A program made the translations under genes and the position numbers. Source: Ruminococcus sp. UBA1828 (lineage in GTDB: Bacteria > Bacillota > Clostridia > Oscillospirales > Ruminococcaceae). From it: a stretch of DNA of 9,068 nucleotides. Position 1 is the first letter of the stretch; each line of letters begins with the position of its first letter. Shown here piece after piece: positions 1 through 6,663 of the stretch. The stretch is from contig DDJI01000106.1 in the NCBI GenBank assembly GCA_002338885.1, positions 1 to 9,068 of the forward strand, written 5' to 3'. Below the pieces are notes generated by a model. It saw only the letters and a program-made list of their open reading frames with translations, did no database searches and was not told the DNA's origin.

Positions 1-317
1 ATGTCATACAGCATTTTGTAGGCCTTCTCCGGGTCCATCCAGTTGTTGGTGGGGCCGGCGTTCTCCTTCTTCTCGCAGCAGATGAAGGTCCGGTCCTCCA
101 CGCGGGCCACGTCGTTGACGGCGGTGCGGTGCAGATAGCAGCCCGGCAGCTTTTCCTCGTTGAGCTTGATCATCTCGCCGGTGGAGATGGCTTCTTCTCT
201 CAGGGCGTTGAGCTGTTCTTCGCTGCCGTCGATCCAGACAACCTTGTCCGGCTTAGTGAGTGCGATCATCTCATCGACCCACTTGTTTACGTTTGGGTTC
301 TTAGTAAGTGATGCCAT
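1..317 (-). CDS. pckG: Phosphoenolpyruvate carboxykinase (GTP), N-terminal part, cut by the window edge
   Basis: Cytosolic enzyme that interconverts oxaloacetate + GTP and PEP + CO2 + GDP. In fermentative anaerobes it may also run towards oxaloacetate. Only the first 105 codons are present, of about 600 usual for the family. The N-terminus is typical of GTP-dependent PEPCK: WVDEM near residue 13, then KVVWIDGSEEQLNALR (25-40), PGCYLHRT (58-65) and NDVARVEDRTF (68-78). Arg72 lies in the ARVE segment that matches the substrate-binding Arg of characterised GTP-PEPCKs. This layout is unlike ATP-dependent PckA. The ATG at 317-315 is chosen because AAAAAGGAG (327-335) sits 9 bases upstream. The gene is divergent from the GH31 gene. 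The first 26 or so codons are less GC-rich (about 47% over 241-317) than the rest (about 59% over 1-240). The catalytic loops lie outside the window. Confidence 0.93.
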   Translation of the reverse strand, partial: MASLTKNPNVNKWVDEMIALTKPDKVVWIDGSEEQLNALREEAISTGEMIKLNEEKLPGCYLHRTAVNDVARVEDRTFICCEKKENAGPTNNWMDPEKAYKMLYD

Positions 318-326
318 TATATTGAT

Positions 327-335
327 CTCCTTTTT
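327..335 (-). promoter_or_regulatory. Ribosome binding site of pckG
   Basis: On the minus strand this reads AAAAAGGAG, a strong Shine-Dalgarno sequence with 9 bases before the ATG at 317. It fixes the pckG start. Confidence 0.8.
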
Positions 336-410
336 AAAAGATTTTTTAACTTATAAAGCTGTTTGAGGAACATTGCGTCTTATGCTAAAACCAATTTTTC
401 CTCATGTATT

Positions 411-439
411 ATGATACACCCCGAGAGTCAACATGTCAA
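411..439 (-). promoter_or_regulatory. Sigma-A promoter of pckG
   Basis: On the minus strand a perfect -35 TTGACA (434-439) is followed by a 17-base spacer and a -10 TATCAT (411-416). Transcription would begin near position 404, leaving an untranslated leader of about 85 bases. TTGAC occurs twice in direct repeat, 8 bases apart, at the -35 and in the spacer. This could be an operator but may be chance. Promoter calls from sequence alone are inferences; the match here is unusually good. Confidence 0.7.
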
Positions 440-560
440 GCGAGCAACTTTAAGTTTCACGAAATTTTCAAAATCGTTCATCCTATAAACTATCATTATA
501 CCCGTTATGACAAAGCCGAGTTTTGTTATTATATATCAATCTCAAAGTTTATAAAAATCA

Positions 561-589
561 TTGTTATGCGGGCGCATATCGTTTAAAAT
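561..589 (+). promoter_or_regulatory. Probable promoter of the GH31 operon with overlapping inverted repeat
   Basis: A -35-like TTGTTA (561-566) and a -10-like TAAAAT (584-589) are separated by exactly 17 bases. An inverted repeat with arms TATGCG and CGCATA around GG (565-578) overlaps the -35 and spacer. That is a common position for a repressor operator, which would suit a sugar-responsive glycosidase gene. The leader to the ATG would be about 25 bases. The -35 match is only fair. Confidence 0.45.
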
Positions 590-604
590 AAAAGAAAATA
601 AAAC

Positions 605-611
605 TAAGGAG
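605..611 (+). promoter_or_regulatory. Ribosome binding site of the GH31 gene
   Basis: TAAGGAG lies 10 bases before the ATG at 622. A nearer ATG at 614 is out of frame and too close to the site, so 622 is the start. Confidence 0.7.
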
Positions 612-621
612 CAGATGTATT

Positions 622-2601
622 ATGGGTAGAATAACATTCATCAATAATAACAGCATACTCTTTGAGCGCAGAGATGAAACCATGCTCATCGAGCCGTACG
701 GTCTCAACTGCATCAGAGTAAGATCATCAAAAAACGCAAAGCTTTCGGATGAAAAGTGGACGCTTTTGGATCCACTTGACAACTCAAAGCCCGTTTTAGA
801 GGGCGATGACAAGCATGCGACCCTTACAAACGGCGACATAAGCGTGAGGGTTTCAACCACAAACGACTGGGGCGGCGAGCTTTGCTTCATGCGCAAGGGC
901 AAGCAGATACTCACCACCAAAAACTACGGCGACTACGTCATGCGTTACGTGCACACCGAGGGCGACAACTACCGCATAAGGTACGTTTTCAACGCAAACG
1001 ACGGCGAGCACATTTACGGACTCGGTCAGGAGCAGGAGGATGCGTTCGACCGCAAGGGCACATCGACCGAGCTTGTTCACTACAACACAAAGTCTGTCAT
1101 CCCCTTCTACTATTCCTCTTTGGGATACGGATTCCTTTGGAACAACCCCGCTCCCGGAAGATGCGAAACGACATTTAACCACACCATGTGGGTTGCGGAC
1201 AGCGCATATCAGGCGGACTTCATAGTTTTTGTCGGCGACACGCCCAAGGACGTAATGAAAACATACGCAGACCTCACCGGCTACAGCCCCATGATGCCCA
1301 AGTGGGCGGCGGGATTCTGGCAGTGCAAGTGCCGCTACGAGTCTCAGGACATACTTTTGAACGTGGCAAGGGAGTACAAGCGCCGCGGAATACCGATAGA
1401 CGCGATTGTAATAGACTTCTTCCACTGGACGGAACAGGGCGACCTCAAGTTTGACCCCAAGTACTGGCCCGATCCCAAGGCCATGTGCGACGAACTTAAA
1501 GAAATGGGAATTGAGCCTGTCGTGTCGGTGTGGCCGACGATAAGCCCCAAGAGCGAAAACTGGGACGAGATGAACAACCGCAACATGCTTGTGAGAACGG
1601 AAAACGGTCAGTATCCGACCTTTGACTTCTTCGGAATGATCACCTTCATAGACCCCACCAACCCCGAAACGGCTAAGTTCTACTGGGACAAGGTAAAGAA
1701 AAATTACTACGACTACGGCATTAAAAACTTCTGGCTTGACGAGGCGGAGCCTGAGGTTCACCCGCAGCAGTTTGCAAACCTCAAGATGTATGCGGGAAAC
1801 GGCGCTCAAACTGCGCTCATATATCCCTACTACTACAACAAGATTTTCTATGACGGACTCAAGAGCGAAGGCGAAACCGAGATAATCTCTTTGACAAGAG
1901 CGGCATACACCGGCAGCCAGCGCGTCGGAGCATGCGTTTGGAACGGCGACATCATGTCGAGCTTCTTTGCGCTCAGACAGAGCATTTCGAGCGGTCTTTC
2001 AATGGCAATGTGCGGCATACCGTGGTGGAACAGCGACATAGGCGGATTCCTGTTCGGCGACACCGAGTCAAAGAGCTTCCGCGAGCTTATCGTAAGATGG
2101 TTCCAGTTTGGCCTGTTCTGCCCCATCATGAGACTCCACGGCACAAGGCTCAATCAGTCTTACTATGTCGATGAGGCTCCCGACGTAATGGTCAAGGGCG
2201 GCGGCTACAACGAAATATGGCACTTTGGCGATGAAAACTATCCCGTGCTCAAAAAGCTCATAGAAACCCGTGAAAAGATGAGACCCTACACCCTTGCAAT
2301 CGCCAAGGAGGCGTCGGAAAACGGTTCTCCCATGATGAGACCCATGTTCTATGAGTTCCCGCAGGACAAAAAGTGCTACGAGCTTTGGGATCAGTATATG
2401 TTCGGCGGCGATATTCTCTTTGCTCCTATCTACAACGAGGGACAGACAGACCGCGAGGTATACCTGCCCGAGGGCGAGTGGATAAGCGTGCTGGACAAGA
2501 AAGAGTACGCAGGCGGACAGACGGTAGACATGCACGCCGAGGTGAGCGAGTACATCGCATTTGTCAAAAAGGGCAGCGATGTTTTGAATGCGTTCATCTG
2601 A
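622..2601 (+). CDS. Glycoside hydrolase family 31, alpha-xylosidase/alpha-glucosidase-like
   Basis: Retaining exo-glycosidase that removes alpha-linked xylose or glucose from oligosaccharide ends. At 659 residues it shows the GH31 order. The N-terminal beta-sandwich runs to about residue 215 and has the GLGQEQE signature at 133. The (beta/alpha)8 barrel spans about 220-570, starting at MPKW. Beta-domains follow. The nucleophile should be Asp373 in FWLDEAEPE and the acid/base Asp443 in VWNGDI. Asp472 in PWWNSDIGG is a further conserved active-site residue. FWQCKCRY and IVIDFFHW resemble xyloglucan alpha-xylosidases such as BoGH31A and CjXyl31A more than YicI or maltase types, but substrate cannot be fixed by eye. 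There is no signal peptide, so it is cytoplasmic and would act on imported oligosaccharides. It is the first gene of its unit: its TGA is one base before the ATG of the next gene, which suggests translational coupling. Confidence 0.92.
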   Translation: MGRITFINNNSILFERRDETMLIEPYGLNCIRVRSSKNAKLSDEKWTLLDPLDNSKPVLEGDDKHATLTNGDISVRVSTTNDWGGELCFMRKGKQILTTKNYGDYVMRYVHTEGDNYRIRYVFNANDGEHIYGLGQEQEDAFDRKGTSTELVHYNTKSVIPFYYSSLGYGFLWNNPAPGRCETTFNHTMWVADSAYQADFIVFVGDTPKDVMKTYADLTGYSPMMPKWAAGFWQCKCRYESQDILLNVAREYKRRGIPIDAIVIDFFHWTEQGDLKFDPKYWPDPKAMCDELKEMGIEPVVSVWPTISPKSENWDEMNNRNMLVRTENGQYPTFDFFGMITFIDPTNPETAKFYWDKVKKNYYDYGIKNFWLDEAEPEVHPQQFANLKMYAGNGAQTALIYPYYYNKIFYDGLKSEGETEIISLTRAAYTGSQRVGACVWNGDIMSSFFALRQSISSGLSMAMCGIPWWNSDIGGFLFGDTESKSFRELIVRWFQFGLFCPIMRLHGTRLNQSYYVDEAPDVMVKGGGYNEIWHFGDENYPVLKKLIETREKMRPYTLAIAKEASENGSPMMRPMFYEFPQDKKCYELWDQYMFGGDILFAPIYNEGQTDREVYLPEGEWISVLDKKEYAGGQTVDMHAEVSEYIAFVKKGSDVLNAFI

Positions 2602-2602
2602 T

Positions 2603-2737
2603 ATGACCTGCCTTGACATAGCGCAAATGCTCGGTCTGGACGATGAGGTAATCTCCAACGTGGAAAAGCGCTGCGCCGAGATAGATTTCGGAGCCATATC
2701 GTCCTCGCAGAACAAGCTTTTCGACCCCCCGCTGTGA
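2603..2737 (+). pseudogene. 5' fragment of the GNAT-like acyltransferase gene, ending at an in-frame TGA
   Basis: A 44-codon frame begins at the ATG one base after the GH31 stop and ends at TGA 2735-2737. It is in the same frame as the 2747-3403 coding region. Read through the TGA, the whole gene would be 266 residues, a more usual length for the family. The fragment (MTCLDIAQMLGLDDEV... to ...NKLFDPPL) looks like the start of the NAT_N domain, an alpha-helical segment that leads into the downstream part. No strong Shine-Dalgarno precedes the ATG, so translation probably depends on coupling to GH31. The TGA could be a nonsense mutation (TGG to TGA is one base), a readthrough site (UGA followed by C is a leaky context) or a sequence error. 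Confidence 0.7.
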
Positions 2738-2746
2738 CAGGAGGGA

Positions 2747-3403
2747 TTGCAGGAGCTGTGGGACTACTGCGGCGACGACCCTTTGGGCATGAAGATTCTC
2801 ACCATAATGCTCGACTGCCTTGTGAAAACGCATGAAAGATATAAAGCCTTAGGGATACCAAATAAAATATTTATTGACACGATGGGCTTTATTCCGCGCT
2901 TTATAGCCGGTCATAAAGCTGCGCACGGCGTGAGCGCGTTTGTGTGGTCGTGGTGGCTCCCGAGAGAGATATCCCTTAAAGAGTTCAGAATCGGCGAGTA
3001 TGAGTACGAATTTTTGACGGACAACGGCGAAAGAAGGATCAACCTTCACATTCCTTCCGACGCCGACCTCAAATGCGGCGACATTGAAGCCATCTACCCG
3101 TTCGTAAAAGAGTACTACCCCGAATACGACGGCTGCGAGATAGTTTGCGATTCCTGGCTTTTGTCTGCAGAGCTTAAAAAGCTGCTTTCGGAGGACTCAA
3201 ACATAATACGCTTTCAAAACAAGTTCAGAATAGAGCGTGTTGATGAAGACAGCCCGTACTTTCTCGGATGGGTGTATCCCGGCAAGGAAAATTTGCCTTA
3301 CAGCGAGCTTCCGGAGGACACCACGCTTCAAAGGGCAATGAAAAAGCACCTTGAGGCGGGAAGAAAAGTCGGCAGCGCATACGGAGTATACGTTCGCCGG
3401 TAA
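2747..3403 (+). CDS. GNAT-like acyltransferase-domain protein (NAT_N/GNAT_C type), main part after the in-frame stop
   Basis: Part of the Clostridial family usually named 'acyltransferase domain-containing protein', with an N-terminal NAT_N and a C-terminal GNAT_C domain. Substrate and reaction are unknown. Family-like segments are IFIDTMGFIPRFI (about residues 42-54), RIGEYEYEF, a HIPSDADL segment, CDSWLLSAELKKLL and SNIIRFQNKF. The last two are very typical of GNAT_C. From TTG 2747 it is 218 residues and lacks the first 48 codons of the frame. Initiation there is doubtful: AGGAGG (2739-2744) is only 2 bases from the TTG, and the first ATG is at 2789. If the upstream TGA is not read through, the product would lack part of NAT_N and may be inactive. 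It follows the GH31 gene and ends before a strong terminator. Its coding character is intact throughout, which suggests the stop is recent, suppressed or an error. Confidence 0.75.
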   Translation: MQELWDYCGDDPLGMKILTIMLDCLVKTHERYKALGIPNKIFIDTMGFIPRFIAGHKAAHGVSAFVWSWWLPREISLKEFRIGEYEYEFLTDNGERRINLHIPSDADLKCGDIEAIYPFVKEYYPEYDGCEIVCDSWLLSAELKKLLSEDSNIIRFQNKFRIERVDEDSPYFLGWVYPGKENLPYSELPEDTTLQRAMKKHLEAGRKVGSAYGVYVRR

Positions 3404-3428
3404 TATATTCTTTCAAACAGGTAAAACT

Positions 3429-3467
3429 AATACCGCATGGGCTGACAAGCTGAGTCCATGCGGTATT
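3429..3467 (+). terminator. Rho-independent terminator of the GH31 operon
   Basis: A perfect 12-bp stem (AATACCGCATGG with CCATGCGGTATT) can extend by 3 more pairs, including one G-U, to leave a 9-base loop. TTTTATT follows. It lies 25 bases after the stop of the GNAT-like gene and 25 bases before the next start codon, so it could also act as a leader hairpin for the small downstream gene. Confidence 0.85.
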
Positions 3468-3492
3468 TTATTGCAAAGGTCGGTGATAATGC

Positions 3493-3717
3493 ATGCTTGA
3501 AAGTTCCGAAAAATACCTCATAAAGAACACCACGCGCAGGCAGCGCGAAGAAATAGTGCGAAAAAGCCTTCAATGCGATGCAAACGAGTGTGAAAACTGC
3601 TCGGCATGCGGGCTTTACGGCGCGGGCGACATGCTTTTGGCGTACATGCCGTATATCGAGGGCAAAAAAGAGCTGTACGAAATCAACGCAGGCTTTTCGG
3701 GCGGAACAATTAAATAA
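3493..3717 (+). CDS. Small cysteine-rich protein, function unknown
   Basis: A 74-residue soluble protein that I cannot assign to a named family. The N-terminal third is charged and probably helical (about 5-27). A cluster of four cysteines follows: Cys28, Cys33, Cys36 and Cys39, spaced C-x4-C-x2-C-x2-C, then GLYGAGD. The C-terminal part is mixed, with IEGKKELYEIN near 55-65. The cysteines suggest a zinc or iron-sulfur site; which one cannot be told. The ATG at 3493 is preceded 5 bases upstream by GGTGAT, a weak ribosome binding site. The ATG at 3489 runs into a stop after three codons. No independent promoter is obvious, and only 25 bases separate the start from the terminator stem, so expression may need readthrough or a weak promoter before 3429. 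It ends just before a bidirectional terminator. Confidence 0.65.
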   Translation: MLESSEKYLIKNTTRRQREEIVRKSLQCDANECENCSACGLYGAGDMLLAYMPYIEGKKELYEINAGFSGGTIK

Positions 3718-3723
3718 TAAAAA

Positions 3724-3747
3724 GCCTCGACCGTTTTCGGACGAGGC
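3724..3747. terminator. Bidirectional terminator between convergent genes
   Basis: The stem pairs GCCTCG with CGAGGC and CCG with CGG, with one A-A mismatch and a TTTT loop. On the plus strand ATTTATTTTA follows. On the minus strand TTTTTATT follows. It can therefore end both the small cysteine-rich gene (stop at 3717) and the DUF6320-like gene (stop at 3755). Confidence 0.85.
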
Positions 3748-3754
3748 ATTTATT

Positions 3755-4456
3755 TTATATGAAGAACATTCTTTTCAGCGCTTCACGCATGTGTTTATTG
3801 GTGCCTATGATGATGAGCAAAAGTCCTATTATCAGGCATGCTATAAACGGGTAGAGCGACCACATGAAGTAGCTTGCGCCGTCAAAGGTGATGTGCAAAA
3901 ACATCTCTATCAGCACGGTATACACTCCCACCGCGATGATTGCGCCGCCGTAGATGAACAAATACCCGCTCTGCAAATACTTTGTAAGCGTTATCACAGC
4001 AGTGACTATAACTCCCGCTATGGCTGTGACGGGAAACGCAAAGGTCAAAAACCACTTTCCGTCCGTCATATATTCAATATACCACAGGTACAATATCACC
4101 GACGCAAAGGTGCAGGGCGTAAATATCACCGGATTTGGATGCGAAAACCACCACGGAAGTATCAGCGCCGTGTAGAACACAACCGCCCCTCCGAACACGT
4201 ATCCCGACCATGTGATCGCCTGGTTTATCCTCAGGTCTATGAGCACCGTCAAAATAACCGGCAGTGCAAAAAAGACGGTTATAACCAGCATCATGGCGCG
4301 GCGGTTATATTTTTTATCGTATCCTGGCGAATAGAACTCAGGATACGGCTTTTCGCCTTTCGGCTGCTTTATGTCCGGATGAAACACCGGCGTTCCGCAA
4401 AGAGGACAGCGCTTTTCGCTGTCTTTCAGCTCAACACCGCATTTTATGCAATACAT
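3755..4456 (-). CDS. Zinc-ribbon membrane protein, DUF6320-like
   Basis: A 233-residue integral membrane protein with a cytoplasmic-type zinc ribbon at its N-terminus: Cys3, Cys6, Cys17 and Cys20 in C-x2-C-x10-C-x2-C. A polar linker (about 21-52) with the PEFYSPGYDKK segment follows. Six hydrophobic segments come next, at about 54-75, 84-104, 110-129, 135-157, 166-188 and 197-219, and then a basic tail KHMREALKRM. This resembles the DUF6320 family of Clostridia, whose function is unknown. The ATG at 4456 has AAAGGAG (4464-4470) 7 bases upstream. The gene lies 30 bases after the stop of the hydrolase-acyltransferase gene and shares its transcript. From that context I infer that it works with the acyltransferase at the membrane, as partner, anchor or transporter, but no motif proves this. 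Confidence 0.75.
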   Translation of the reverse strand: MYCIKCGVELKDSEKRCPLCGTPVFHPDIKQPKGEKPYPEFYSPGYDKKYNRRAMMLVITVFFALPVILTVLIDLRINQAITWSGYVFGGAVVFYTALILPWWFSHPNPVIFTPCTFASVILYLWYIEYMTDGKWFLTFAFPVTAIAGVIVTAVITLTKYLQSGYLFIYGGAIIAVGVYTVLIEMFLHITFDGASYFMWSLYPFIACLIIGLLLIIIGTNKHMREALKRMFFI

Positions 4457-4486
4457 AAATACTCTCCTTTCCGCAATCCGGCTTTG

Positions 4487-6646
4487 TCAATCCTCATCCC
4501 GCTGATTGCTCTCTATGCTCACTTTAAGTCCCATCTTTACAAGATTGGTAAAGAACTCTCTTTCAAGCTCCGGCTCAACCGAACGGCGTATGAAGTTGAT
4601 TCTCAGCTCCCCCGCATACGAGCATACGCCGCAGTTATAGGGCGCTGCCGCCTGCGGACCTATTATAAAGTCAAACGCCTTTACATACGGCTTCATCTCA
4701 TCGGGGATGTCAACTGCGCCGAGGTTGGAAAGCGACAGGCACGCCTGCGCCTCTCCGACCGAGTCAAACACCGCTTTCATGATTATATTTTTCAAAAACA
4801 GCGGGACCATTCTTATGGCAAGCAAGCTTTCCGACTTTACATTAGGCGTGAACACCGACTGCATGTATTTTTTGGTTATAAACAAGCCCATCTGGTGTTT
4901 TACCACGTTTGCTATCTCGTCAAAGCTGTAGTCGCCCATTCTGGGGTCTATGCCAATGTTCACAACCATGACAAAGTTGCGCATGGTTCTGCTCTCAAAC
5001 AGGTTTCTGAGATTTACCGGTATTTGAATCTTGACCGGAAGCCTGTTTTTCATCTTCTTGACCTTGCGCTTTTGGATGTCGGCTATCGACTTGAGCATGA
5101 CGGCGGACAAAAATCCCGTGAGCGTCAGGCCGTATTCCTTTGCCTTTTTCCGAACCTTGCTCACATCCATGCATCCGAGCGTCAGGTGCAGGAATCTGTC
5201 CGGTTCGGGCGTGCCCATGAGTTTGTACGACTTGCCCTCGCTCCTTTTGGCGCTGACAGCTCCGGTGTTGTTTAAAAAGCTGTCCTCAAGCTCCTCCGGG
5301 TCGGGGTATGCAAGCCTGTCCATAACGCCCTTCTCGTTTTTTATCGTTATCTTGTACTTTTGAGTCAGGTATTCGGCGACAAGGGTCTTTAAAAACACCA
5401 TTCCGCCCGTTCCATCCGTCACGGCGTGGAAAAACTCAACCGCAATGCGATTCTGATAGTACAGCACCCTTATTGCGCACTTGCGCATATCCTCAAACGG
5501 TCTGAGCATAAGAGGCTGATAGGAGTCGCGCATAACCTGCGGCGGGTTTTTCACCTCTTCAAGGTAGTACCAGAAAAATCCCGTCTTGAGCCTTGCGGCT
5601 ATCATGGGAAATCTTTTTATCGTTACGTTCAGCGCCGACTGCAATATTTCCGGGGAAACAGGCTCATTAAGGGTTGCCGACAGCCTGAACATGTTGTACC
5701 ATCCCCTGCGGCGTGATGCGGGAAAAATCTTTGCCGCATTGTCAAGCCTTGCCCACCTGGGCGACGACTGAGGTATTATGCTTTGGATAAAGCTGCCGAT
5801 CATCGCATAATGGCTTTTATACTCCCTTATGTCGTAAAGTATATACGCATGCCACATCCTCGGCGCGATGACAAGCTTTGATTTTGAGCCGGTTGAGACC
5901 AGCTTTTCATACATCATTTTAGAGTCGTCAAGCATGACCTCGTCGCCGCCTGCAAATATGATGGACGGCGGGAAAGTCATGTTTTCAAAGAAAAGCGGAG
6001 ACGCAAGCGGGTCGGTCTTGTCCGTGGTGTAGCAATCGGCAAACATCTGAAGTCTTTGCTTTGTCATCGACGGGTCAACCGATGCGTTTTCCTCATATGA
6101 TTGTCCGGACGAGGTGAGGTCCGTCCAGGGAGAAATCGCAATAATTCCGGCAGGCTGTTCGATTCCGAGGCTGTTCAGCTTTATGCAAAGGCTGTAGCAC
6201 AGTCCCCCGCCGGCAGATTCGCCGCACAAAATTATTCTTTTGGGGCTGAATCCGTTTGCAATCAGGTAATTATACGCTTCAAGAGCATCCTCTACCGGAC
6301 ACGGGAACTTATTTTCCGGTGCAAGTCTGTAAGCACAGCAAAGCACCTTCATGCCGTAGCTTGCCGCAAGCTTTGAACCGAAACCCTTTGCGTACTCAAG
6401 TCCGCCGCAGGTGTATCCCCCTCCGTGCAGGTACATAATTACGCCGCTGTTGCTGTCCGACTCAGGTATAACCCATTCAACATCAAAGTTATCAAAGCTG
6501 CGCTTCTCAAAGCTCACCGATGATTTGCTTGTGAGCGCCATCAGGTCGCCTATGAGATCCTGCTCTTTTCTCGCCTGTTCTATAGAGCTGCCCTCTATGA
6601 GGGGCTTTAATATATTAAGCTGCGCCCTGACAAATTTCTCTGTCAA
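4487..6646 (-). CDS. Fused alpha/beta hydrolase and condensation/alcohol-acetyltransferase-like protein
   Basis: One frame of 719 residues with two enzyme domains. Residues about 1-293 form an HSL-type alpha/beta hydrolase (esterase/lipase). The oxyanion-hole motif HGGGY begins at His74, the nucleophile is Ser144 in GESAGG, and Asp235 (GGDEV) and His266 (MWHAY) are likely to complete the triad. Residues about 297-715 are a CoA-dependent acyltransferase-fold domain. It starts at RLDNAAKIFP and carries the HxxxDG motif as His407-A-V-T-Asp411-Gly412, as in condensation and alcohol-acetyltransferase families. All key residues are intact in both halves, so both may be active: one could make an ester and the other cleave or hand over an acyl group. 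No signal peptide is seen. TTG 6646 is chosen as start, with AGGAG (6654-6658) 7 bases upstream. An in-frame ATG at 6790 lies inside the neighbouring terminator and upstream of the promoter. The acyl donor and acceptor are unknown. Confidence 0.85.
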   Translation of the reverse strand: MTEKFVRAQLNILKPLIEGSSIEQARKEQDLIGDLMALTSKSSVSFEKRSFDNFDVEWVIPESDSNSGVIMYLHGGGYTCGGLEYAKGFGSKLAASYGMKVLCCAYRLAPENKFPCPVEDALEAYNYLIANGFSPKRIILCGESAGGGLCYSLCIKLNSLGIEQPAGIIAISPWTDLTSSGQSYEENASVDPSMTKQRLQMFADCYTTDKTDPLASPLFFENMTFPPSIIFAGGDEVMLDDSKMMYEKLVSTGSKSKLVIAPRMWHAYILYDIREYKSHYAMIGSFIQSIIPQSSPRWARLDNAAKIFPASRRRGWYNMFRLSATLNEPVSPEILQSALNVTIKRFPMIAARLKTGFFWYYLEEVKNPPQVMRDSYQPLMLRPFEDMRKCAIRVLYYQNRIAVEFFHAVTDGTGGMVFLKTLVAEYLTQKYKITIKNEKGVMDRLAYPDPEELEDSFLNNTGAVSAKRSEGKSYKLMGTPEPDRFLHLTLGCMDVSKVRKKAKEYGLTLTGFLSAVMLKSIADIQKRKVKKMKNRLPVKIQIPVNLRNLFESRTMRNFVMVVNIGIDPRMGDYSFDEIANVVKHQMGLFITKKYMQSVFTPNVKSESLLAIRMVPLFLKNIIMKAVFDSVGEAQACLSLSNLGAVDIPDEMKPYVKAFDFIIGPQAAAPYNCGVCSYAGELRINFIRRSVEPELEREFFTNLVKMGLKVSIESNQRDED

Positions 6647-6653
6647 GCTCTCA

Positions 6654-6658
6654 CTCCT
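6654..6658 (-). promoter_or_regulatory. Ribosome binding site setting a TTG start
   Basis: The minus strand reads GAGAGGAG, then 7 bases, then TTG at 6646-6644. No ATG with a usable ribosome binding site exists nearby, and the encoded MTEKFVRAQL fits as the start of a helical cap. Confidence 0.7.
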
Positions 6659-6663
6659 CTCAA

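Larger units (their letters stand above)
318..621. other. Divergent intergenic region between pckG and the GH31 gene
   Basis: An AT-rich stretch of 304 bases separating two divergently transcribed genes. The left part holds the pckG promoter and leader and the right part the GH31 promoter and ribosome binding site. Between about 445 and 555 I see no gene, no RNA gene and no convincing structured RNA. It is AT-rich with several short TAT/TTA tracts and could bind regulators. The short open frames here lack ribosome binding sites and coding character. Confidence 0.7.

Noticed and set aside
404..586. Short plus-strand frame in the intergenic region
   Set aside because: No ribosome binding site, biased by AT-richness, and it overlaps both predicted promoters.
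853..1809. Minus-strand open frame of 318 codons opposite GH31
   Set aside because: Val/Leu/Arg-rich with no motif, lying fully within a well-supported GH31 gene.
2599..2737. Alternative genetic code with TGA as Trp or Gly
   Set aside because: TGA is the natural stop of GH31 and of the hydrolase-acyltransferase gene, and Trp is encoded by TGG throughout. One TGA does not support recoding.
2735..2780. Selenocysteine insertion at the in-frame TGA
   Set aside because: No convincing SECIS-like stem-loop follows the TGA, and the family is not known for a catalytic Cys/Sec here. Only 3-bp pairings are visible by eye.
3489..3500. ATG at 3489 as start of the small cysteine-rich gene
   Set aside because: It meets a TGA after three codons. 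The ATG at 3493 is in the long frame.
3578..5275. Long plus-strand open frame of 565 codons opposite the DUF6320-like and acyltransferase genes
   Set aside because: Its translation is rich in Arg, His and Tyr with no recognisable domain, and it overlaps two genes with clear motifs on the other strand. It is an antisense shadow.
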